Below are positions 1 through 13,200 of a DNA stretch of 64,000 nt, one piece after another (position 1 is the first letter of the stretch; every line of letters begins with the position of its first letter). Both the position numbers and the translations under genes were made by a program. A model generated the notes under the pieces. That model did not search any database, had not been told where the DNA came from, and saw only the letters and a list, made by a program, of their open reading frames with translations. The DNA lies in NCBI RefSeq assembly GCF_020085105.1, contig NC_058053.1:16525888-16589887 (forward strand). The letters are read 5' to 3'. Source of the stretch: Siniperca chuatsi. Lineage: Eukaryota; Chordata; Actinopteri; Centrarchiformes; Sinipercidae.

Positions 1-94
1 CGATGGTAATTATTAATACTTTTTTTTTTTACAGGTTATTTAAGATTAATTTAGTATACTTCACTTTACTTGTAAGTACTACAAACTCTTTCAG

Positions 95-740
95 GTGCTG
101 AGTACTACATGGCCATAAGTGGACTCCTAGGGCAGCAGGAGGACATAGCCAAGCTGGAGTTGCTTCTCAGTGACCGGGCCCAGCAGGGCAGCTTCTGCCT
201 CACCTTTGACTACCGTGTGGTGGGCCATAATGTGGGAACTCTCAGGGTGCTGCTGGATAACAATGCTTACCCAGTATGGGAGCAGAGCCAAAGCAGAGAC
301 CAGGGCTGGCAGACAGAGCTCCTCAATGTGGCCTGGGAAGAAGAAGCCCCACAATCTGTGAGTCATTTTCTCATTTTATAAGACATATTATCAATATATT
401 ATTGTCAAACAAGTGCAGTAACTGTTAATAACAACTGTACCAGCCAAAGGAGGTTGAACAGCACAATTGCTGTATCATAAGACTATGCAGTACTTATCTG
501 ACTAGCTAAGATGGATTTTTTTCATAAACATTAATTTGGTTCACAGTATGTTTGAAAGACACCCCCATATTGTTCACTCACTACTGGAATCTACAACCTA
601 TAGATGCAATGGTACCATTAAATGTCTTTCAGATTGTCTTTGAAGCTCAGCGTGGGAAAGGTGTTGGAGGAGAGATTGGGCTGAACAATGTTGTGCTGAC
701 CTCAGGGCCCTGTCAAGAGGATGTCAGCCCAGTCTTTTAA
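95..740 (+). CDS. egfl6: egfl6-like, last two coding exons (MAM domain end), partial
   Basis: Coding exons are 95..357 and 633..740, with the stop TAA at 738-740. The first follows an acceptor ending TTTCAG and ends before a GTGAGT donor in phase 0; the second follows a CTTTCAG acceptor. Together they read as the C-terminal half of a MAM domain: AEYYMAISG, then FCLTFDYRVVG, GTLRVLL, and the closing block GEIGLNNVVLTSGPC. EGFL6 is a secreted extracellular-matrix protein with EGF repeats, an RGD-type integrin site and a C-terminal MAM domain. Only the MAM end is inside the window, so the EGF part cannot be checked. The assignment rests on the MAM sequence and on its position just before rab9a, as on human Xp22.2. 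Another MAM protein is possible but less likely given the neighbours. Confidence 0.85.
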
Positions 741-1608
741 GAATCTCCACGCAGGATTTACAATTTGAAAATGTGCTCTAACTGACATGTCAAAGATTCC
801 TGTTTCCTGTCCGTATGATGGTCTCTTCCCTGGGGAGTTTCACAATGTTTTCTCATGGCTTAGCCACAGGACATCCACATAAAGATACAGACACATGGTC
901 TCAAGGGAAGATTATGTACGATCAGTGCATGCATGTTTACTTTATCACCATGCTGCTACATCAATACATCCTGTTACATTCTCTATCGTGATCTCTTTCG
1001 ATACAGGCAACACAGATCTCAGGAATAGGTGGAAATGCTAACTTTGTCTGTTAGTTAGGTTTAACAGTATTGTGCTTAGTCCTTTGCTGTGTATGTGATA
1101 GTGCATTGCTGAAGTTAACTGAAAATAATCTATGAGGTGAATTATATCTGAAATTCAATCTGATGAATAACTTTTTTGAAGGCTGGTTATTTTACATGAT
1201 TAAAAGTATCAGTGCATAACTGCTGTAAATTTTGCTTTCATATTATACTGTACTATTTCATTAAATCTGTTTTTTTTTTCTAACTCTGTCTACCATTTCT
1301 GGCTGGCATCGTCTGTGGGGTTTAATCATATTGCTGTCTTTGATAACGTGTTTATGCGTAAAAGTTTACACAAGAGCAATGCTGAGGTACTTGTGCTTTA
1401 CTTGATTAAACTGTTTGCTACCGTATATCTGGCTACTAAATTTCAGAGGGAAATACTGTACTTTTCACTCCAAGACATGCTTTCTCTTTATTGCGTCAGT
1501 AAAATTAAAACGGTAATCAACAGGGCCACTCTGCATAAAACGCACATTTACTTTCGATAGTTGACCTACCTTTCGTTGCTAATACTGTTGTACTTTTACA
1601 GAAATAAA
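741..1608 (+). other. egfl6: egfl6 3'UTR (inferred)
   Basis: This is non-coding, AT-rich DNA between the egfl6 stop and a good AATAAA at 1603-1608. No earlier AATAAA was noticed between the stop and this point. A short open frame at 1315-1560 has no recognisable similarity and is taken as chance. Confidence 0.5.
1603..1608 (+). terminator. egfl6: Candidate polyadenylation signal of egfl6
   Basis: A canonical AATAAA lies 863 bp after the egfl6 stop codon, and the T-rich or GT-rich run at 1635-1660 could act as the downstream element. Confidence 0.5.
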
Positions 1609-2049
1609 AAAGGAGTACATGACTTTGGAGTATATTTACATTGTGGTATTGTTATGTGGTGTAAATTTCCTTTCATACCTTCAGTCGATATCTCAGTAAA
1701 AGTATAGTTAGCTAGGTGGTACTGCATCCAGTGTTTTGTCGGTGAGAGCAAGTGGATTTTGCCACAGTGTGCAGTTGGGATGCTCGCAGATAGCAGCTAA
1801 ATGTCGCTATCTGGTGGCTGTTCATGAATTAAACAAAGAAGTCAAAGATATGTCACCGATGGAGAGACGCTGGGGCTAGCTAACACCCGTTGACGAATGA
1901 CTACTTAGCAAAGTCCCGCTTGGTTTAAAAGTAATAAATGTTTAATATTATTTTCGCTATAATGTGTACTCTGCGAATAATATTATATGTATACGTTGTT
2001 GGGGCCTGCAACGTTACCTCAACGCTCGTTGGTTGTTTCTGTCTGGCAA
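1609..2049. other. egfl6-rab9a intergenic / rab9a promoter-proximal DNA
   Basis: No open frame with recognisable similarity was seen. In human the TCEANC gene lies between EGFL6 and RAB9A; there is no room or trace for it here. The right end merges into the presumed rab9a promoter. Confidence 0.5.
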
Positions 2050-2227
2050 GATCACATGATCCGAGGATGTCCAACAGTCTGTGATCGTTAGCTTGTTAGC
2101 TGCGTTAGCACCGAGCTTTAGGAGTACACCAGGAAACGGTGTGACCTTACGTTACTCGAGGAGCTGTCAAACATATACATTACTATTATTTCCGTTATTG
2201 CAGCAGCGGTCTGGCCCAAACTGTAAG
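2050..2227 (+). other. rab9a: Candidate rab9a promoter and non-coding first exon
   Basis: A donor-like CTGTAAG|GTACGT occurs at 2227/2228. It pairs well with the acceptor CTCCATTAG at 2820, just before the rab9a coding exon. This suggests a non-coding first exon ending at 2227, as in mammalian RAB9A, where the coding sequence is also one exon behind non-coding exons. The transcription start is not visible and the left boundary is a guess. Confidence 0.45.
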
Positions 2228-2859
2228 GTACGTTACTAACAATCTCGCTTGCAAGTAAACCTGAGCTAGCGAATTTAGTCTATTTTCTTAGTTTAACTCC
2301 AGTTGTGTTCCCTTGTTTTCCTTTTTCATGTTAGCCTAGCTTAGCTAACACCTGGCTGGCTGATAGACCTACAATTCAGACTCTCTCTACTAGCATGTTA
2401 TAGCTATTAGTTTAATATTGTGTTATATGTCACATGCTAACTCTTTATACCTGATTGTGCTCACAAACAGTGTATTGAACGTTTGATAGCAGATTATGCT
2501 TTATTGCGATAGGGCTTTTCAGCTATAACTGCTGTCCTCTCACTTTGCCATCTGTTAATCAGGAAACTGATTGCTTGTCACTGTGTTACAGCTGGTTGAA
2601 CGTTACTTACATGGCTGCTCACATCATCATTAAACAAATGAGCATGTGACCAAAGAACAGTGTCTACAGCACATGATCTGGACAAGTGGAGGAGGCCAAA
2701 ATCAATCAGGGGTGAGACAAAAAGGCTCAAAACATCCAGCAAAAATTTAATTTTTGCAGTAAAATGGTGATGTAAAGATAATAGAAATATATATTTTTGC
2801 TCATTGTATCTCTCCATTAGGTAAATTATTTCAAAGTGGTCGATCGGGAGTAAATAGCC

Positions 2860-3468
2860 ATGACAACAAAGACATCCCTGCTTAAAGTCATTCTGCTGGG
2901 TGATGGTGGTGTAGGAAAAAGCTCCATCATGAATCGTTATGTTACCAACAAGTTTGATGCACACCTTTTCCACACCATTGGTGTAGAGTTCCTCAACAAG
3001 GAACTTGAGGTAGATGGCCACCAGGTTACCCTACAGATCTGGGACACTGCTGGCCAGGAGCGCTTCCGCAGCCTGAGGACTCCTTTCTATCGTGGCTCTG
3101 ACTGCTGCTTGCTCACCTTCAGTGTAGATGACAACCAGAGTTTTCTCAACTTAGGCAACTGGAAGAAGGAGTTCATCTACTATGCAGATGTCAAGGAGCC
3201 AGAGAAGTTCCCATTCGTAGTCTTGGGCAACAAAGTGGACGTGACAGAGAGGCAGGTGTCTACTGAGGAGGCTCAGCAATGGTGCCAGGAGAACGGCGAC
3301 TTCCCCTACTATGAGACCAGTGCCAAGGATGCCACCAATGTAGCAGTGGCCTTTGAGGAGGCAGTGCGTAGAGTGTTGGCATTGGATGAAAGAACGGACC
3401 ACCTCATCCCCACAGACACAGTCAAGCTCCACAGAAAGCCTCGCTCTGCTGCCACTTGCTGTTCATAA
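2860..3468 (+). CDS. rab9a: Rab9a small GTPase, complete in one exon
   Basis: This 202-residue Rab GTPase organises vesicle traffic from late endosomes to the trans-Golgi, including mannose-6-phosphate receptor recycling. All five G motifs are intact: GDGGVGKSS at 14-22 (P-loop), T39 in switch I within FHTIGVEF, WDTAGQE at 61-67, NKVD at 124-127 and ETSAK at 152-156. The SF motif and specificity loops match Rab9, with FIYYADVKEPE and the C-terminal SDHLIP-like block (here TDHLIP) before HRKP. The exon begins at 2821 after a CTCCATTAG acceptor, and the ATG follows 39 bases of 5'UTR. The protein ends in CCS: the two geranylgeranylation cysteines are 200-201, with one extra serine compared with the CC terminus I recall for human RAB9A. 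It lies tail-to-tail with trappc2. Confidence 0.97.
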   Translation: MTTKTSLLKVILLGDGGVGKSSIMNRYVTNKFDAHLFHTIGVEFLNKELEVDGHQVTLQIWDTAGQERFRSLRTPFYRGSDCCLLTFSVDDNQSFLNLGNWKKEFIYYADVKEPEKFPFVVLGNKVDVTERQVSTEEAQQWCQENGDFPYYETSAKDATNVAVAFEEAVRRVLALDERTDHLIPTDTVKLHRKPRSAATCCS

Positions 3469-3666
3469 CATCCAGGAGTTATCACTAACATTAATTTGCT
3501 GTTATGCCTGTTATGTGATGAGGCTGTAGGTTTACAATGCTGAAGTAACCTCTTATTTAAACAAATAATGCTACTGGCTTTATGTTTTCGTATACTGTTG
3601 AAGGTTTGATAATGCTAATAGTTGGACTTCTGTTTGAAGAGAAGAAACACTAAGTTTCTAATTACA

Positions 3667-3672
3667 AATAAA
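3667..3672 (+). terminator. rab9a: Proximal polyadenylation signal of rab9a
   Basis: A canonical AATAAA lies about 200 bp after the rab9a stop codon. Confidence 0.5.
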
Positions 3673-4536
3673 CATTAAATGACTGAATCGTTCACTCAGC
3701 GCTGCCACGGTTCAAAGGCTAGGCTTTGGAGTGGTAGCAGAGGCCCAAGACTATCTGTGGGTAAAAATATGTCATAACAGAGCAGGGGCAATGTATTTGA
3801 AAAATTTCACTTCCCTCTCAAATGCTTAAATGTTCCCTTCTGTCATGAAGGCAAATTGTAATGTGACTCTTTAAAATATGTGTTTAGATGTGTACTACCT
3901 TGTGAGTGGGATTATAACAGGGTTTCTGAACTTCACTCCCAAATGTAATAATGCAGATAGTGATGACCTGTATATTTATATTCAGAAAATAACAGCATAA
4001 TTCAATAATTTATGCAGCCCAATAACCTTATTTCTGATTATTAATTATGAAGTAGCTAAGGCACTACTTTGTGTAACTAACAAATGAGATGTGTCGTGAT
4101 TATTGCACCTTTAGGTCTTGTTTGTGCACATTCTGCATAGTGAATAGATTATGGTTATATGCTGGAAGCACTGAGGGACAAGATCCCTAACAGAAGATAA
4201 ATATTAAAGCAAAGTTAACATGCATGGCATATGGTGTATTTAAGTTTCTGGAAACTTTTGTATTTTATAAACTCTTTTTACCTTGAAAGTCACTGAATGA
4301 GTATTTCCTTGAGGAAATTGTAATGAGATGGCAGACATGGTTGAGTAAACTTTTTTCCTCATTGTTTGTTTTAAATAATGATTTTGATTTACATTACATT
4401 AACATTTTTTTATACTTACAGTTGAAAGTATTTCCCCACAGCTTAATATTTGAAATGGTGAACCATTCATTTGCCTAAACCATTTCTCATTCAGATATCA
4501 TTTATTTTCAAAGTTGTACTAGTATGCTAAATGATA

Positions 4537-4542
4537 AATAAA
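4537..4542 (+). terminator. rab9a: Distal polyadenylation signal of rab9a
   Basis: A canonical AATAAA lies about 1.07 kb after the stop. It is only about 150 bp from the facing trappc2 signal on the other strand. Confidence 0.45.
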
Positions 4543-4689
4543 CCCCCTGAGAATTGTCTCTTATAGCATGTTTTGTAGCCTGAAAACTCTGATAAGTTTG
4601 AACTGAACTGAATGTTACCATGATATAATGCCAAAAAACGGTAGATAACACATACCAAGTACCTAACTATGTCACGGCACAAGATTGTG

Positions 4690-4695
4690 TTTATT
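4690..4695 (-). terminator. trappc2: Candidate polyadenylation signal of trappc2
   Basis: TTTATT on the + strand reads AATAAA on the - strand, about 300 bp after the trappc2 stop. It faces the distal rab9a signal, so the two transcripts end tail-to-tail with little or no spacer. Confidence 0.5.
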
Positions 4696-4998
4696 AATCG
4701 AAATGTTTTTTTTCATTATTGGTCAAGCGCTGGACAAGTTTTTATGCCTTAAAGTCTTATGCTGATAATTTAACTTACAGTAACCTTAACCCACAGCCCA
4801 CCCCATGCAAGAAGTAAAGAAACAAACATTACATTAAAAACTACATCAGACAGGAAAATGTTTTATAGAAAATCCACATATGTGTTGAACATTCGTCAAA
4901 CAGGAAAAGACAAACATAGACATCAAACACGTATGCAGGTAGGATATATATACAACAAATAGACGAGATGCATTCAAATCCTTGTGCATGTGAAGTGG

Positions 4999-6990
<1,992 letters not shown>

Positions 6991-6998
6991 TTCTGGTC

Positions 6999-7012
6999 GT
7001 TAGGCTGGTAAC
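6999..7012 (+). promoter_or_regulatory. ofd1: Imperfect X-box (RFX) candidate near the ofd1 start
   Basis: GTTAGGCTGGTAAC resembles the RFX X-box palindrome GYYNCCATRGNRAC. The right half-site GGTAAC fits the consensus; the left half GTTAGG lacks the CC. RFX factors drive many ciliary genes and ofd1 is ciliary, so the site is plausible but weak. Confidence 0.25.
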
Positions 7013-7209
7013 TGGAGAAATTATTCTCTTTTATGAGATGCCTATCAGGTGTTAAGAAGACAAATTGATAACAGTCTAATACCAGGTAAGAATATTTTGA
7101 AAGTTGTTGAAAACTGAGGGTTTTGTTCTCTAGCTTGCCGTGCTGTTGTCTAGCTACTTTTGTTTCTCTTCTGTCAGGACCCAACGTTAGAAAACAACAT
7201 TCGACAGTT

Positions 7210-10200
7210 ATGTCCTCGGCCAAGGAAGACACGTTATCCCCAGATGAGCTGAGGAAAAGACTATATCAAACTTTTAAAAGTAAAGGAGTGCTTGATACAC
7301 TCAAAGTAAGTTGTTTCTTGTAGCCCAAGTCTAACGTTACTAACCTACGCGTTAGAAAGAGTTTGGTCTTCATCCTTCTTGTTCTCTTTCACTCTTCTGA
7401 TCTGATTCAGACGCAGCTGCGGAATCAGCTCATCCAGGAGTTAAAACACCCACCTTTGACTGGAGGAGAACCAGTTCCTAGACCAGTATCTGTGAAATCT
7501 GAACCCCTTTTGGTCTCAGCCTGTAACAGCATAGTGGCTGATCATCTCCGCATCTCTGGGTATGAGTACAGCCTTTCTGTATTCTACCCTGAAAGTGGCC
7601 TGTGCAAAGACAAGGTGAGCATGTCTACTGCATGCCTGCAATGCTATTTGTTTAATTTACTGTACATTAAAGTGTAAAGAACATGATTGCAGATGAAGAT
7701 TTTGGTCTGTGATCCATTTCGGCAGGTTTCCACGAAAGGAGAGCTTCTTCGGCTTCTTAGACTTAATCCTGAATCAGCCCTCTACAGATCCCTGGTAATT
7801 AATAATATGATTTAGTATGTAGAATATTGTTCTTGAAATAAGTAGAAATAAGAAATAAATCTTGTTGGTAATAATAGCGTCATTGTTTTGTTTTTTTCCA
7901 GTCTTCAAACAAAGAGAACAATGATAAAGGTATGTACAGAATTCTGTTCCTTTTAATAAAACTGCTTCTGCCCCTAAGGCCTGATATATTTTCTTTTTGT
8001 CTTGCAGGGTTCCTGATCAGCCTTCTAACACAGCTGACACACCATTATACCCACGGCCTGTGCCATGATGCTGACACTCAGACAACCAGCATAGCGAGTT
8101 ATGGAGAGTCTCTTGGTATGATGAAATCAAGTCTTAAATTGTATTCCACACACATGCCTTTCTTTGCACAGTTTTTAAAAAAATGTTTTCTTTCTTCCGT
8201 ACGCAGTTGAGAAGATGAAAATGATTGATAAGGAATACGAGAGCTTCAATTACAGTGGGGACAAATGGTTTTCCTTCCAATCAAAACTGGCTGCATATAG
8301 GAAAGAAACTGAAGCACAGATGCAAGCAGAAATGAACACAAAGGTATTTTTTTTCTACAAAGTTAATGAATCAAAAACCATATGAGCAGGTATGAAGCAC
8401 AGCTGCATACTCATATCTGCAATAAACAATGTTTTAGAAGGTATAAATGCTTTATGTTTAATGAGTGGGTAATATGTGCTCATGTAGAGTTTTCCTGCTG
8501 GTTAACTTTATGTCTTTTGTTTCTTAAGATGCAACATTTTAAAGATGTTGAAATTGCCAAGGTGAGGATGGAAGAACAAGCTAAATTTCATAAAGAATTT
8601 GATAAGCTGAAGCAAGAGCTGGAGAGGACTTATGAAATGAAGGCAAAGGCATTGATGGACCGGGAGAAAAATGCCATTGATCGGTTACAGAAACAACAAG
8701 AGGTAGATCACTACTATTATGATGATGCACTCCGTTTCTTTCTTTCAAGATAAACCTCAGCAAACATAATTTCTTTAAAATGAAATTACGGCAGGCTCCC
8801 AACATCACTGTATTCATTGGCATCATTTCCAATTGCTTAAATCTAAGATAGTGTAATTGATGCAGTTGTTCTGTTTCTCTTTTCTTTTAGATTGAAGAAA
8901 AAAATGTGTATATGCAGAGACAGTCAGTCCTGAAAGAAATTGAAACACAGCGGAACAGAGAAAATGAGCTGAGGATGAGAATGGAGGCTTTTGAAAAGTA
9001 AGAGCTTTTTAAAATGTTTTTATTACCATTCATTTTAGTAAAGGGGTGCTATGCTCCCTCACTGTGAACACTGGTTCATGGAGAACATTGCTGTGTTTGG
9101 ATGATGATAGGACTTGTCAAATTCATGAGGAGAAGGTCAAGACCACTGAAGAGCTGCTGAGGAGGAGAGAACTGGCAGTGAAGACTATGGAGGACACATA
9201 CGATCAAAGGCTGAAGAATGAACTTTCCAGGTATTTTCATGAACAAGATCTCATTTGTACAGTTGTTTGTTTTTTTTCTGTTTGGCTCACATTGTCACCA
9301 CCAGTTAGACACATTCAGTTGGTTACACATGTGCAGTCTAATTTGATATATTCTCTCCTTTTATATTAGTTCACTTTAAGTTTAGGGTATTTAGCCTTCA
9401 TAGGGATATTGTCATTGTGTGACCAGAGGGTGTCACTGTTTTGTAGGTTTAAAGTAAAAACAGTATCCTGTACCTACAATGCACACTGAAAATGTAAAGT
9501 CAAAAATTTCAGTCATAGATCTATTAAAATCTACAGCAAAATGTTTTTGCTCCAACTGTTTGAATGCTGTCAGTGAGCCTCAGAGTGAATTGTTTTCTTA
9601 GTGAATGGATGTCAGTAAACAAGTTGATATTGGGCACTTTACACATATTTAGACCCCAAAGAACAAAAAGTGAATTTCTGTGTTAATATGCTTATCATAC
9701 TTTTTATTACATCAAAACTATGACTTATGCAGTTATATAGTCACATAGTGTGTATCTACAGACTTAAGACTGGTTGGCTGGCTTTTAGCAGGTATGACTA
9801 TGGAGTAACATACAATAGGGGACCTGATCATCCACTTGACCAAATGATACATTGATTTAACAAGTCTTTAGATGGCAGCTGGTTTGGTTTATTACTCTAC
9901 ACCCTTCTGTGATAGGAAAAGGACACATGGATTTTAAAGCTATTTTGTGTTGATTTAGTTTCAGAGCTCTTTTTGATTGTTGTTGTTCTCATGTCTTTAT
10001 AAAATTAGGTATCAGCACGAGTTGAAGGAGGACTTTATCAAGAGAACAGAAAAACTAACAGAGAATGAGAACAGAAACCAAAGTGAGTATTAAAATTAAT
10101 GCAAGTTACTGACTGGTTTGCTTTTAACCATGTTTTGATCACGTTTACATTCTTTTTTTAATTTCTCAGTGGAAACTGCTCGTATCCAAAAGGAGTCATC

Positions 10201-13200
10201 TGCAATTAATGCCAAAATCGCGGAGCACAATAGAGCATGTTCAGAGCTGAGGCGGCTGCAGGTAAACAACACAACCCCACATTGGCACAATATTTCTGTC
10301 CTACTAAATAATTGAACACAAAACTTCAGTCAGTGTGATGAGATCTTGTAACAATTGTATGGTACACAATGTAACTGATTAATAAAGTCTCCAGCTTTAT
10401 TTTGCCTGCTCTTTTCATGCCTCTTCTGTTGTTTTCCAGGTTGAGCTAGACACATCACAGCAGCAGATTTCTCTGCTGACTCAACAGAAGGAGCTGTTAA
10501 GGGAAAGACTGGAGACCATGAGTGACTACCCCATCTTGAAAAGAGAGAAAGCAGAGCTGCAGGGGCAGCTGCGGCTGCTAAAGAAACAGCTGGAGGAGTC
10601 CCAAGAGGAGAACCGGCTTCTCCATGCAGGTGAGGATTAGCTGCTGTTCCCAAGTATTTGGAAGTACCTCCCAGGAGGCTTAGCATGCTGTAATTTCCCT
10701 ATCCAATTTACCAATTAGGGAATAATAGAATCAGGCTTTTCTGTCTGTAATACATGTACAACTGATTCCTTTGTGCCTGGGAAATTTAATGTCTAAGAGT
10801 TATTGTTTATAATATGTAAATGTAGAAAATCGGTACCTCGAAATATTCCTTTTTTATAACTGAGATAAATCCGGTTCTTATATTGCATTCAGAGTGCTTG
10901 AGTCTGGGCTCATTGTGAGCTGTGGGAGATGCAGTGTACTGTGAAGCATTCATGTTAGTCTGTCCCACTGCTTCTGGCTCAGCTGAGTCTTTTTGAATGT
11001 GTCTTGCCTGCCAATGTGGGGCCTCTGTGCTGTGTTTGTAGCTCTGCAGACAGGTCTCTAAAAAGAAACTAGTGAGGGAATGGGGATGAGAAGTGGAGTG
11101 AAGGGGAGCAGAGAGCACTGTGAGCAGAGACAGAGGGCTCCCTTTACCCATGGCAGAAGATCAAAATTTTACATCTCTCTGAGGGATACAGTATTATTCC
11201 TGTTTGAGGATGGGGCAGGGGAGCAGTGGGACTCTTTCCTCCTCACTAACAAAAGGCAGCAACATGGTGCTAAGTCCCATGTGCTGTACTCTCATGCCGG
11301 TCATATCCATATAGCCAAAAATCTAAACTGGACACCGTAAATCAGAACAACATCTACGTGTGTCACCAGGTGCTTTTTCATCAGATAGCTTTCCCACTGA
11401 AATAGACACGGTACTGGCAAAAATGATGTACTTTAAGATTATGTTTTGACTTTGATAACCGGTCTCTCAGATTTGGGCAAGCCGTCCAAAGAGCAGCTGG
11501 CCTTGCAGACGGAGCTACGGAGGCTGCAGAGCGCTCGCAGACTGGATGAGGAAGAGTTTGACAACCAGAAACAGGTGCTGCAGGCACAGCTCCAAAGTGA
11601 GGTCAGTCACATCACAGCCTCTCGCTGAGTGTGGGAAACTATGTAGTCAGCTTTTCTTTTTTTCATGCAGTTTTTTTTTTCTCACCTTGGGGAATTTCTT
11701 GTATAATAGGGGTTTATCCTTAATTCTGGGTTTCCGGTATACTTATCATATATTTTGCAAAGATCTTGTCCTGTGTGCAAACAATACAACAAGTCTGCTG
11801 TTTTCTGCAGGTGGAGTGGTGCGCTCAGCTCAAGGCTCAGTTGATAGAGTGTGAGGAGAAGTCACAGTGGATGACTAACCACATTGACGACATTAAGATG
11901 CAGCTTCGCCAAACTCAACAAGGTACCCCCTGACTTGGCATGCGTGTATGCCACGTCTTAGTGTGATTAGTCACTTCTAATCATTTCTGTATGCAGTTAT
12001 ATATGTTACAATCAGTAATACATAACTTGTGTAGTAAACTTTATTTCTGCTTTTCATAAACCAGCTTCCTTTCTTGGATCATGTTGTTCTATTGACCATT
12101 AAATCTTATAAAAGGGAAAATATTATAAAATAATAATAAATATTAAAATGTTTTATAAACCTCAGCCACTCCCCTTTTCTTTCTCAAAGGAAGCCATGTT
12201 ACAGTAGTAGCAACCAGATCCATGTGTAAATGCATGTAAAGAGTTCTTGGAAATTAGTTGTAGCAACACTTTTTTCTGATTTATGCTCTTTAATAGTGCT
12301 TTGTCTTCTGTATTAGTATTCAACTCTCCTCTTGTTTGCTTTTCCTTTTCTTTCCCATTTCTTTTGTGTAACCCATGCGATGGTGGCAGCTCTTGAAAAT
12401 GAAGTGCTGCGTAACCCCAAGCCCTCTCTTGTCGATCGCTCAGTACTGGAGCTCAGTGCTGACAAGCTGGTTCCCCCTGACATCTATGTGGACAGAGCTC
12501 TGCTGAGGGCCAGGGTGGGTTATGATGATGTTTGTGAAGCAGGTGGGCCCTTGCGAGGACACAAGTTACCTTGGAGTGACTCTCCTGACTCCGACATGGA
12601 GCTGGTGGCTGAGGCCAAGGCTCGGATCCAGGAGCTGCAGAAGGAGGCTGAGACCTTGGAGGAAGCCTACAGGAACTACCAGCAGAGGGCAGTGCGCTCC
12701 ACCATCTCACACATGCTTCCCCCAAGACCTCTTTCCCCACAACGAGCACATCCTTCACATCGCCCTGACTCTCCTCTAAGAAAACAAGTCTCTCACCATT
12801 CACACACCCACTCACCCCACACATCAAAGGTCTCACACAGACCACTGTCTCCACAAACCACCAGAACCCCCTCCTCAGCACCCTATGACACCAGAAGCAC
12901 CGTACTACCTGCACAACCAAGAGTGACCTTCTCAGAAGACCATAAACAACCCCAGTCCACAGTTTCCCCGGACCACGGTCTCCATTCATTGACTGAACCT
13001 CTGTTTCTAAGACACGGACACCCTGAAGATGGAAGCAGCTCTCCATCCAGACGTCTATCCTCCACACCGCATTCTTCCTCCAGGAAAAAGCTTCAAAGAG
13101 AGATCTCAGAAGGTATCTTCAAAAGATGCTTCACCCTGTGAAAACACTTCAAAGGGGATTAGATCTACCAACCTCTTTTAACTGTCAAGAAATAAGCAAT

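Larger units (their letters stand above)
3469..4542 (+). other. rab9a: rab9a 3'UTR
   Basis: This is AT-rich non-coding DNA with two canonical AATAAA signals, a proximal one at 3667-3672 and a distal one at 4537-4542, so short and long 3'UTRs are plausible. No open frame with similarity was seen. Confidence 0.55.

Noticed and set aside
2578-3021. 147-codon open frame on the - strand opposite rab9a
   Set aside because: It is antisense to the clear Rab9a coding exon and its untranslated leader, and has no similarity of its own.
10807-11340. Overlapping open frames on both strands in an ofd1 intron
   Set aside because: They are not needed for the OFD1 reading, which joins 10629 to 11471 in phase; no similarity was seen.
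12453-13067. 204-codon open frame on the - strand opposite the large ofd1 exon
   Set aside because: It is a shadow of the low-complexity OFD1 coding exon on the other strand.
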